11,121 nt of DNA from Chloroflexota bacterium (GTDB lineage: Bacteria > Chloroflexota > Limnocylindria > P2-11E), in assembly GCA_005881085.1 (NCBI GenBank), contig VBGU01000024.1, positions 1-11,121 on the forward strand, given 5' to 3'. Position numbers and translations under genes: made by a program. Numbering within the stretch: the stretch's first letter is position 1; each line of letters starts with the position of its first letter. The notes beneath the pieces were generated by a model. It was not told the DNA's origin and did no database searches. It saw only the letters and a list, made by a program, of their open reading frames with translations. Shown here piece after piece: positions 6,046 to 11,121 of this stretch.

Positions 6046-6983
6046 CGGTCCGCGTCGCGCTCTACGGAGGAGCGGAGCTCGCGACCGCGGCCGAGGTACT
6101 CGGTTTGATCACGGTCGAGACGGCGCGAGCCGACCTTGCGCTCGTCGATCTCCGCGATGCCGAGGCGCTATCGCAAGCGGCGACTCTGGCGCCGGAGCTT
6201 CCGCGTGTCGTTGTCCTTGCCGACGAACAGGTAGCGCTCGCCGGCGCACTCGGAGTTCCGAGCCGCTCCGTCGCGAGGTCGTGCGAGCCGGCGGTTTTGG
6301 GACCGCTGATCGCGGCGACTCTCCCCCCGGCCAGGCGGCGCTCGACACGATCGGTCATGGTCACGTCGGCTCGCGGGGGAGCGGGCAGGTCCCTCCTCGT
6401 CGCCAACCTCGCGCGTCGTCTCGCGCCGCTTCGCGCCACCCTCTGTCTGGACCTCAGCGGGGACGGAACGCTGAGCTGGTGGCTTGGCGCGACGAGCGGA
6501 CGCTGGTCCGATCTCGAGGATCTGACCGACGAGCTGACCGCTGAGCACCTCGGCGTGGTCGCCACCGAGGCCGCGCCTGGCCTGCGTCTCGTCGGCGGCC
6601 CCCCGTTCGCCCCGAGCGTCCAACTCGCGCAGTCCGCGTTCCGGGCCGCGCTCGAGCTCTCGGAGATCGTTCTGGTCGATGCGCCGACTCTCGCCGACGA
6701 GCGGACTCGACGCCTCGCCAGTTCTGTCGACCGCGTGATCGTGATGAGCTACGACGATCCGATATCCGTCGCGGCGCTCGCGTCCGCGGATGTCCCCGAA
6801 CGGGCATGGCTCATCGCGTCGCAGTCGATCGCCACGTCGCTCGGCGGGCGCGACGTGTTTCGCGCGTTACCCCGCGCTGAGGGCGCGATCGCCGCGGCCA
6901 CGTCTCGGCCGAACGCGCTCGGTGGAGCGCTGGGCAAGGCCTACGACGGGCTTGCCGAGATCATCGCCATCGACGCGACGTGA
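6042..6983 (+). CDS. TadZ/CpaE-like ParA-superfamily ATPase with divergent Walker A
   Basis: TadZ/CpaE proteins are ParA/MinD-fold ATPases that place the Tad machine in the cell. This 313-residue protein has an N-terminal receiver-like remnant without the acidic phosphorylation pocket (VALYGGAELATAAEVLGL to PRVVVLADE), then a P-loop domain from about residue 103. The deviant Walker A reads SARGGAGRS (109-117), with arginine in place of both expected lysines of KGGxGKS. LCLDLSGDGTLSWWLG (134-149) is the Walker A' region, and IVLVDAPTL is Walker B. The only usable start is TTG 6042, which overlaps the previous stop as TTGA; no ATG or GTG lies between it and the conserved start. The stop overlaps cpaF as GTGA. 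ATP binding may be weak or lost, so a structural role is possible. A second, more orthodox CpaE lies at 10199. Confidence 0.78.
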   Translation: MTVRVALYGGAELATAAEVLGLITVETARADLALVDLRDAEALSQAATLAPELPRVVVLADEQVALAGALGVPSRSVARSCEPAVLGPLIAATLPPARRRSTRSVMVTSARGGAGRSLLVANLARRLAPLRATLCLDLSGDGTLSWWLGATSGRWSDLEDLTDELTAEHLGVVATEAAPGLRLVGGPPFAPSVQLAQSAFRAALELSEIVLVDAPTLADERTRRLASSVDRVIVMSYDDPISVAALASADVPERAWLIASQSIATSLGGRDVFRALPRAEGAIAAATSRPNALGGALGKAYDGLAEIIAIDAT

Positions 6984-8092
6984 CGGTCGCGGCGCGCGCC
7001 CGCATCGAGCGTGGAGTCGTCGCGCGTCTTCGTGAAGCGCCGGACGGCCGGCCTCGTCGCGAGCAGCTTCCGGCCGCGCTGCGCGAGACGCTCGTGGACC
7101 AACGGCTCGTCATCCCGGCGGGCGAGTTGCGCCTGCTCGAGCGCTGGCTTGAAGACCGCCTGTTCGGTCTCGGCGAGCTCGCGCCGCTGTTGCGCGACGA
7201 TCGCGTGACCGAGGTCATGGTCAATGGCACCCGGGGTGTCTGGGTCGAGCGCGACGGGCGGCTCGAGGAGACCGCGATCCATTTCTCCGATCCCGAGGAA
7301 ATCCTCGTGCTGATCGAGCGCCTCGTCGCGCCCCTCGGCCGGCGGATCGATCTCGCAAGTCCTCTTGTGGACGGTCGCCTTCCCGATGGCTCGCGCGTAC
7401 ACGCGGTGATCCCACCGATATCGCTCGTCGGGCCCGTCCTCACGATCCGTCGCTTCGGGCAACGTGCGCTCAGCCCGGATGACCTCGTGCGCAACGGGAC
7501 CTTGTCGCCGAATGCGATGGCGTATCTGGTCCGCGCAGTGCGCGAGCGGCGAAGCGTGCTCGTTTCGGGTGGCACGTCGAGTGGCAAGACCACGACGCTC
7601 AACGCGCTCGCATTCGCGGTGGGCGATCGCGAGCGCATCGTGACCATCGAGGACGCCGCCGAGCTCCGCCTTCCGCAGCCCAACGTGGTCGCTCTGGAAA
7701 CGCGCGCGCCCAGCGTCGAAGGGTCCGGCGCGGTCGACGTCCGGGCGCTTCTCCGCGCGGCGCTTCGGATGCGCCCAGACCGGATTGTCGTCGGCGAGGT
7801 GCGCGGGGGTGAAGCCCTCGACATGTTGCAGGCGATGAACACCGGGCACCGCGGCTCCTTGACCACCGCGCACGCGAACGGCGCTCCGCACGCGCTCATG
7901 CGGATCGAGACCATGGCTCTTATGGGTGGCATCGATCTGCCGCTCGAGGCCATCCGCGAGCAGATACGGCGCGGCATCGATGTCGTCGTGCATCAGGAGC
8001 GTGACCCCGCCGGGGCCCGGAGGATCGTTGAGATCGCTGAGCTCTCGCCTGAGCGCGGCGATCCCTACACGCTCACTCGGGTTTACCCGTGA
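6980..8092 (+). CDS. cpaF: Tad pilus secretion ATPase CpaF/TadA
   Basis: This is the hexameric motor ATPase that powers Flp pilus polymerisation at the inner face of the membrane. The 370-residue protein carries the whole type II/IV secretion ATPase core: TEVMVNGTRGVWVERDG (77-93), Walker A GGTSSGKT (197-204), the Asp box VTIEDAAELR (221-230), Walker B with its conserved glutamate RPDRIVVGEVRG (265-276) and the His box GHRGSLTTAHAN (289-300). It is shorter than many CpaF proteins because the N-terminal extension is brief. GTG 6980 overlaps the upstream TGA (GTGA), and its own TGA overlaps the next gene's GTG. All key residues are present, so it should be active. Confidence 0.96.
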   Translation: MTVAARARIERGVVARLREAPDGRPRREQLPAALRETLVDQRLVIPAGELRLLERWLEDRLFGLGELAPLLRDDRVTEVMVNGTRGVWVERDGRLEETAIHFSDPEEILVLIERLVAPLGRRIDLASPLVDGRLPDGSRVHAVIPPISLVGPVLTIRRFGQRALSPDDLVRNGTLSPNAMAYLVRAVRERRSVLVSGGTSSGKTTTLNALAFAVGDRERIVTIEDAAELRLPQPNVVALETRAPSVEGSGAVDVRALLRAALRMRPDRIVVGEVRGGEALDMLQAMNTGHRGSLTTAHANGAPHALMRIETMALMGGIDLPLEAIREQIRRGIDVVVHQERDPAGARRIVEIAELSPERGDPYTLTRVYP

Positions 8093-9165
8093 TCGCGATG
8101 CTCCTCGCGGCCGCGGGCGTAACCCTCATGGTCCTTCTCGATGAGCGACGCGGCGCGGCGGTCCTCGCGGCGGCGGTGCGGCTCGATCCTCGCGCGCGTT
8201 CGGGCATGCGGGAGTGCCGCCTCGCGCTCCCTGGGCTTGTCGACGCGGTCGCCGCGGCGCTCTCGAGCGGCCTTTCGGTGCAGCTCGCGCTCAGCGAGGT
8301 GGCGCCGACTCTGCCACGTGCCCTCGCAGCGCCGACCGAGCGCGCCGCGGCGTCGATGATGCTCGGCGCGTCCGTCGACGAGGCCGTCGGTGCGTACGCC
8401 GGCGTCGTCGCCGGCGAGGACCTCGCGCCCTTCGCGATCGTTCTCGGTGCGTTCGCGCGGAGCGGCGGCAAGATAGGGAGGAGCCTCGCGCGCGTCGCGA
8501 CACTGCTGCGTGGACGCATCGCGCTCGAGGACGAGCGCAACGCGCTCACGGCGCAGGGGCGGGTATCGGCGATCGTGCTCGTTGCGCTTGCGCCCCTTGG
8601 TGGAATGTTCTTCGCGGTCATGACGCCCGAATACCTCGCGGTGATGTTCGATCGTGGTCGTTTCCTTCTCGTCGTCGCCGTCACGCTCGAGATCGTCGGC
8701 GGACTCTGGCTCTGGCGGATCCTCCGGCTTTCGTCACCGAGCGCCGATCTGGCGACGCTTCTCGACGCGGTGATCGTGGGCCTCGAGGCCGGTCTCACGT
8801 TCGAGCTCGCTCTCGCGGCTCTCGTGACCCGTGCTCCGATGGTGGCGCGGCTTCCGGAGGCGCGGCGCCTTCTCGCGGACCTCGCTTTGGGGCGCGGTGC
8901 CAGCGAAGCGTTCGCCGCCTTCGGCAGCGCCGGGCCGACCGAGGCTCGCGTAGCCGCGCTGGTGCGCGCCGCGACGCGATTCGGCTCGCCTCTCGCGAGC
9001 CTTCTCGTCACGCAGGCCGATGCGCTGCGTACGAGCGACCGTCGACGTGCCGAAGCGCAGGCGCGCCGGCTCCCAGTACTAATGCTTTTCCCGCTGGCCG
9101 TATGCATCCTCCCCGCGCTGCTTTGTGTTTTTCTGGGACCTCCCCTCCTGTCGCTATTGGCCTAG
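8089..9165 (+). CDS. TadB-TadC fusion, Tad pilus inner-membrane platform protein
   Basis: TadB and TadC are normally separate inner-membrane platform proteins, each with one T2SSF domain, on which CpaF acts. This 358-residue protein appears to hold both. The first unit (about 44-213) has ALPGLVDAVAAALSSGLSVQ, GAFARSGGKIGRSLARVA and membrane helices at about 160-178 and 192-212, as in TadB. The second (about 219-352) repeats the layout: ATLLDAVIVGLEAGLTFELA, RVAALVRAATRFGSPLA, RRLPVLMLFPLAVCILP and a final helix, as in TadC. The two units align with each other (LVDAVAAALSSGLSVQLAL against LLDAVIVGLEAGLTFELAL). It starts at GTG 8089 (GTGA overlap with cpaF). No separate tadB or tadC is visible. 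TadB and TadC are normally about 300 residues each, so both halves are short and lack some N-terminal helices. Confidence 0.85.
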   Translation: MIAMLLAAAGVTLMVLLDERRGAAVLAAAVRLDPRARSGMRECRLALPGLVDAVAAALSSGLSVQLALSEVAPTLPRALAAPTERAAASMMLGASVDEAVGAYAGVVAGEDLAPFAIVLGAFARSGGKIGRSLARVATLLRGRIALEDERNALTAQGRVSAIVLVALAPLGGMFFAVMTPEYLAVMFDRGRFLLVVAVTLEIVGGLWLWRILRLSSPSADLATLLDAVIVGLEAGLTFELALAALVTRAPMVARLPEARRLLADLALGRGASEAFAAFGSAGPTEARVAALVRAATRFGSPLASLLVTQADALRTSDRRRAEAQARRLPVLMLFPLAVCILPALLCVFLGPPLLSLLA

Positions 9166-9340
9166 TTCGTCTGGCGCGGTGTCAAAACGGGAGACAACTG
9201 ACCAAATTGCGGGCGGACGCTTGTTTCGGAAGGCAGAATTAGGCCTAGCCCAAACGGCGGAGGTACGACCTTCCTAGTTGTCGGAGGTCCGCCAGACGGG
9301 CAGGCTTGCACACAGATCGACAGGAAAGGGGGACCGAATA
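9166..9340 (+). promoter_or_regulatory. flp leader region with imperfect dyad
   Basis: This 175-base non-coding stretch separates the motor genes from flp and probably carries the pilin promoter. The best -10-like hexamer is CAGAAT (9234-9239, 4 of 6), with no well-spaced -35 (TTGCGG at 9207 is 21 bases away), so the promoter is not pinned down. A symmetric dyad lies at 9256-9293: GGCGGA pairs with TCCGCC, then a 4 by 4 internal loop, CGAC pairs with GTCG, and a 10-base loop. It could be an operator or a 5' UTR stem-loop. Confidence 0.4.
9322..9332 (+). promoter_or_regulatory. Ribosome binding site of flp
   Basis: AGGAAAGGGGG is the strongest purine-rich Shine-Dalgarno stretch in the window and ends 8 bases before ATG 9341. 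It decides the pilin start over an in-frame ATG at 9278, and fits a gene whose product is needed in large amounts. Confidence 0.8.
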
Positions 9341-9493
9341 ATGCTCGCATTCCTGCGCGACGACGAAGGCCAGGGTCTGGTCGAATACGCACTTATCATC
9401 GCCGTCATCGCCATCGCCGTTATCGTCGCGATGATCTTCCTTCGCGGCCAGATTACGAACATCTTCAGCAACATCGGCAACAACCTCACCTAA
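9341..9493 (+). CDS. flp: Flp-family major type IVb pilin
   Basis: This is the structural subunit of the Tad/Flp pilus. The 50-residue prepilin has a short leader ending DDEG, a processing site G/QGLVEYALII that fits the Flp motif (Glu and Tyr at +5 and +6 of the mature protein), and one long hydrophobic helix (ALIIAVIAIAVIVAMIFL). A short polar C-terminus (QITNIFSNIGNNLT) follows. Cleavage by the prepilin peptidase encoded just downstream should leave a mature pilin of about 39 residues. The start is fixed by the ribosome binding site at 9322-9332. It has its own leader and a hairpin after the stop, so flp is probably expressed more strongly than the genes around it. Only one flp copy is present. 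Confidence 0.96.
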   Translation: MLAFLRDDEGQGLVEYALIIAVIAIAVIVAMIFLRGQITNIFSNIGNNLT

Positions 9494-9518
9494 GCATCGC
9501 GAATTTGCTGAATACGAC

Positions 9519-9558
9519 GACCGGGCGGCGCCTCAAAAACGCCGCCCGGTCCGTCTTC
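9519..9558 (+). terminator. Hairpin terminator/attenuator between flp and the prepilin peptidase
   Basis: GACCGGGCGGCG (9519-9530) pairs perfectly with CGCCGCCCGGTC (9540-9551), a 12-bp GC-rich stem with a 9-base loop CCTCAAAAA. The following CGTCTTC is only moderately T-rich. It begins 25 bases after the flp stop and ends just before the peptidase ribosome binding site. Partial termination or 3'-end stabilisation of an abundant flp transcript, with read-through into the peptidase, would fit. Confidence 0.7.
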
Positions 9559-9559
9559 T

Positions 9560-9565
9560 AAGGGG
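9560..9565 (+). promoter_or_regulatory. Shine-Dalgarno sequence of the prepilin peptidase
   Basis: AAGGGG sits 8 bases upstream of an ATA codon at 9574. No ATG, GTG or TTG occurs in frame between the in-frame TAA at 9559 and the catalytic region, so this site is the main argument for initiation at 9574. A weaker GAGGA at 9595-9599 could instead serve CTG 9607. Confidence 0.5.
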
Positions 9566-9573
9566 AAATCGAA

Positions 9574-10089
9574 ATAGACGCGGTACGAGCGGTCGAGGAC
9601 GTCATCCTGGTCGCCTTCGTTGTCGCCGTTGTCTACACGGACTGGCGCTACCGGCGGATCCCAAACGCCTTCACCTATCCGGTCATGGCCGCGGGCCTTG
9701 TGCTGGGAGCGCTCGAAGGAGTCCCCGGCGAGGTGTTCGCGAACGGTCTCTTGGATCACATCGCCGGACTCGTCGTCGGCTTCCTCGTCGCGTACCCGTT
9801 CTATGCGATGGGCGGCCTGAAGGCGGGTGACGGTAAGTACCTTATGGCGGTCGGTGCGTTGCGCGGGCTCGGGCTCCTCCTCGGCGGCGCGGTGTACGGC
9901 GCGCTTCTCGGGGGCGTCATCGCGCTCGGCTTCATCGCGGTCCGTCGGCTCCGGCCAGCGAACGGAGCTGACGCGACGATGGGCGGGGTCATGAAGACCT
10001 GGATCCCATACGGCGTGGCGCTCGGACTCGGCACCCTCGTCGCGCTCGCGCTCGAGCTCTCCGGACGCTTCCCTGGAGCAACGATGTGA
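9574..10089 (+). CDS. tadV: Prepilin peptidase TadV/CpaA (A24 family), non-canonical start
   Basis: This membrane aspartic peptidase should cleave the leaders of Flp and TadE. The protein, 171 residues from 9574, has both A24 aspartates: D23 in YTDWRYRRIPN (21-31) and D86 in GGLKAGDGKYL (80-90, GxGD-type motif). Several hydrophobic membrane segments lie around them (ILVAFVVAVVY, HIAGLVVGFLVAYPF, LGLLLGGAVYGALLGG, a C-terminal helix). The first ATG in frame (9685) lies after the first catalytic aspartate and would give a dead enzyme. Upstream, only ATA 9574 (AAGGGG 8 bases before) and CTG 9607 (GAGGA 7 bases before) look usable. ATA GAC GCG differs by one base from an ATG start, so recent mutation or a sequencing error is also possible. 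The catalytic protein itself looks intact. Confidence 0.85.
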   Translation: MDAVRAVEDVILVAFVVAVVYTDWRYRRIPNAFTYPVMAAGLVLGALEGVPGEVFANGLLDHIAGLVVGFLVAYPFYAMGGLKAGDGKYLMAVGALRGLGLLLGGAVYGALLGGVIALGFIAVRRLRPANGADATMGGVMKTWIPYGVALGLGTLVALALELSGRFPGATM

Positions 10090-10198
10090 TCGCCGCTGCG
10101 ACACCCGTCTCGTACAGCGACCGCTTGCCTGTATATTGCCGACCGGGCGTAACGCGCGAACAACGTGACTCCGCGAGCCAACGTTAGTCAGGGGAGTT
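10090..10198 (+). promoter_or_regulatory. Intergenic region with candidate promoter for the receiver-CpaE gene
   Basis: This 109-base gap contains TATATT at 10132-10137 (5 of 6 to TATAAT), an AT-rich island in GC-rich DNA, but no good -35 hexamer at the right distance. A purine-rich GGGGAG (10191-10196) lies unusually close, 2 bases before ATG 10199. Short inverted arms AACGT and ACGTT flank the stretch between about 10162 and 10186. No terminator hairpin for the peptidase gene is visible. Confidence 0.38.
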
Positions 10199-11121
10199 AT
10201 GGCCGAAGCCGAGAAGATACGCATCCTGATCGTCGACGACATCGCCGACACTCGCGATAACCTCGCGAAGCTGATCGGCTTTGAGCCGGATATGGAAGTC
10301 GCCGGCACCGCCGACGGTGGTCAGGCTGCGGTCAATCTCGCCAAGAAAGAGCGGCCCCACGTGATCCTCATGGACATCAACATGCCCGACATGGATGGGA
10401 TCACGGCCACCGAGATCATCTCGAACACCGTGCCCGAGTCGCCGATCATCATGATGAGCGTCCAGGGCGAGCAGGATTACCTGCGCCGCTCGATGCTTGC
10501 CGGCGCGCGCGAGTTCCTGGTGAAGCCGTTCTCGGCGGACGAGTTGATCAACGCGATCCGCCACGTCCACGAGCTCGAGAAGGTGAAGCGCGCCCGCTAC
10601 GCGGCGGCCGCGCCCGCAGCCGCGGCCCCGGTAAATCCCCTCGCGGCGGTCGCGGGCGCCCGGCAGACGGGCCAGATCATCACGTTCTTCTCGCCGAAGG
10701 GCGGGGTAGGGCGTACGACGATCGCGACGAACCTGGCTGTCGCGCTGCACCAGCTGACCCAGAAGCCTGTCGTTCTTGTGGACGGCAGCCTCCCCTTTGG
10801 CGACATCGCCGTGATCCTCAACATGAGCCCGAAGGCGAAAACCATCGCTGACCTCATTGGATCGTTCGAGAACACCGACTCCGACGTGCTCGAATCCGTG
10901 CTCGTCTCGCATTCCACAGGCATCAAGGTCCTTCTCGCGCCCCCGACGCCGGAGTCGGCCGAGCTCATCACCGGCGCGAACATGAAACATGTCCTCGAGC
11001 TCCTGCGCGAGCGGTACGCCTACATCGTGGTCGACACCTGGCCCTCATTCCAGGAGCAGGTGATCACGATGCTCGACGTGGCCGACGTGATCCTGACGCT
11101 CATGACGCTGGAGATCACGAG
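10199..11121 (+). CDS. cpaE: CpaE: response-regulator receiver fused to ParA-type ATPase (3' end outside window)
   Basis: At least 307 residues are present and the frame is open at the window end. Residues 5-125 form a complete receiver domain: acidic pair D13/D14 in ILIVDD, phospho-acceptor D59 in LMDINMPDMDG, S87 in the MMSVQG switch and K109 in FLVKPF. An Ala/Pro-rich linker (about 135-155) leads to a ParA/MinD-fold ATPase with the deviant Walker A SPKGGVGRTT (165-174; signature lysine K167 kept, second lysine replaced by R172), A' VDGSLPFGD (D195) and Walker B YIVVDTWP (D279). CpaE/TadZ proteins localise the Tad pilus machine; the intact receiver suggests that phosphorylation by an unseen histidine kinase tunes this. 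ATG 10199 is the family-appropriate start. The gene lies close downstream of the peptidase but may have its own promoter. Confidence 0.92.
   Translation, partial: MAEAEKIRILIVDDIADTRDNLAKLIGFEPDMEVAGTADGGQAAVNLAKKERPHVILMDINMPDMDGITATEIISNTVPESPIIMMSVQGEQDYLRRSMLAGAREFLVKPFSADELINAIRHVHELEKVKRARYAAAAPAAAAPVNPLAAVAGARQTGQIITFFSPKGGVGRTTIATNLAVALHQLTQKPVVLVDGSLPFGDIAVILNMSPKAKTIADLIGSFENTDSDVLESVLVSHSTGIKVLLAPPTPESAELITGANMKHVLELLRERYAYIVVDTWPSFQEQVITMLDVADVILTLMTLEIT

Noticed and set aside
6941..7993. Long antisense open frame (350 codons) opposite cpaF
   Set aside because: It is the mirror of a conserved ATPase gene in high-GC DNA, is Arg/Asp/His-rich with no recognisable domain, and has no ribosome binding site.
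8073..9107. Long antisense open frame (344 codons) opposite the TadBC gene
   Set aside because: Its Ala/Arg/Ser-rich low-complexity translation is typical of a shadow frame; the sense strand carries clear T2SSF features.
9166..9340. c-di-GMP riboswitch or sigma-54 (-24/-12) promoter before flp
   Set aside because: I looked for the GEMM core and for GG-N10-GC spacing and found neither; only a modest dyad and weak -10-like hexamers are visible.
9685..10089. ATG 9685 as the start of the prepilin peptidase
   Set aside because: It would remove the first membrane helix and the catalytic aspartate motif DWRYRRIPN, which is clearly encoded in frame upstream.
1..11121. CRISPR arrays, insertion sequences, tRNA or rRNA genes
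   Set aside because: No regularly spaced direct repeats, transposase motifs, terminal inverted repeats or tRNA/rRNA signatures were seen; the window looks like conserved chromosomal genes with uniform composition.

Overview
The window is high-GC bacterial DNA. Every gene I can support lies on the + strand, packed head to tail with gaps of a few bases or start/stop overlaps. The combination of a MurT/GatD lipid II amidating pair, a Tad (Flp) pilus locus with no outer-membrane secretin in view, and an NtrC-type sigma-54 activator points to an uncultured monoderm-like lineage. Chloroflexota (Limnocylindria/Dormibacteria-like) is my best guess and a deep actinobacterial relative is the alternative. 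This placement is inference; no 16S or other marker gene is present.

Region 1 (1-935): the C-terminal end of a sigma-54 dependent activator (AAA+ tail plus Fis-type helix-turn-helix), then a small YtxH-like membrane protein and a small dodecin-family protein, each overlapping its upstream neighbour. A 96-base gap follows. Region 2 (936-3665): a MerR-like DNA-binding coiled-coil protein, then murT and gatD, which amidate the D-glutamate of lipid II. A 9-bp hairpin with a TCCG loop sits on the gatD stop codon.

Region 3 (3733-9165): a tightly coupled operon. A secreted, membrane-anchored alpha/beta hydrolase leads, followed by a TadE pseudopilin, a second TadE/TadG-like protein, a shortened CpaB/RcpC-like protein, a TadZ/CpaE-like ATPase with an altered Walker A motif, the CpaF/TadA motor ATPase, and one polypeptide that appears to fuse TadB and TadC. 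Five of the six junctions are 4-base ATGA, GTGA or TTGA overlaps; the sixth overlaps by 16 bases.

Region 4 (9166-11121): a 175-base leader, the 50-residue Flp major pilin with the strongest ribosome binding site in the window, a hairpin terminator or attenuator, then the prepilin peptidase (TadV/CpaA). No ATG, GTG or TTG start exists upstream of the peptidase's first catalytic aspartate; ATA at 9574 behind a good Shine-Dalgarno sequence is the best candidate. After a short intergenic region comes a CpaE protein made of an intact response-regulator receiver and a ParA-type ATPase, running off the end of the window.

Functionally, the peptidase should mature Flp and TadE, CpaF with the TadBC fusion should drive pilus polymerisation, and the two CpaE/TadZ ATPases probably position or regulate the machine. 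The most unusual points are the TadBC fusion, the two divergent CpaE-type ATPases, the minimal CpaB, the hydrolase coupled to tadE, and the non-canonical start of the peptidase.
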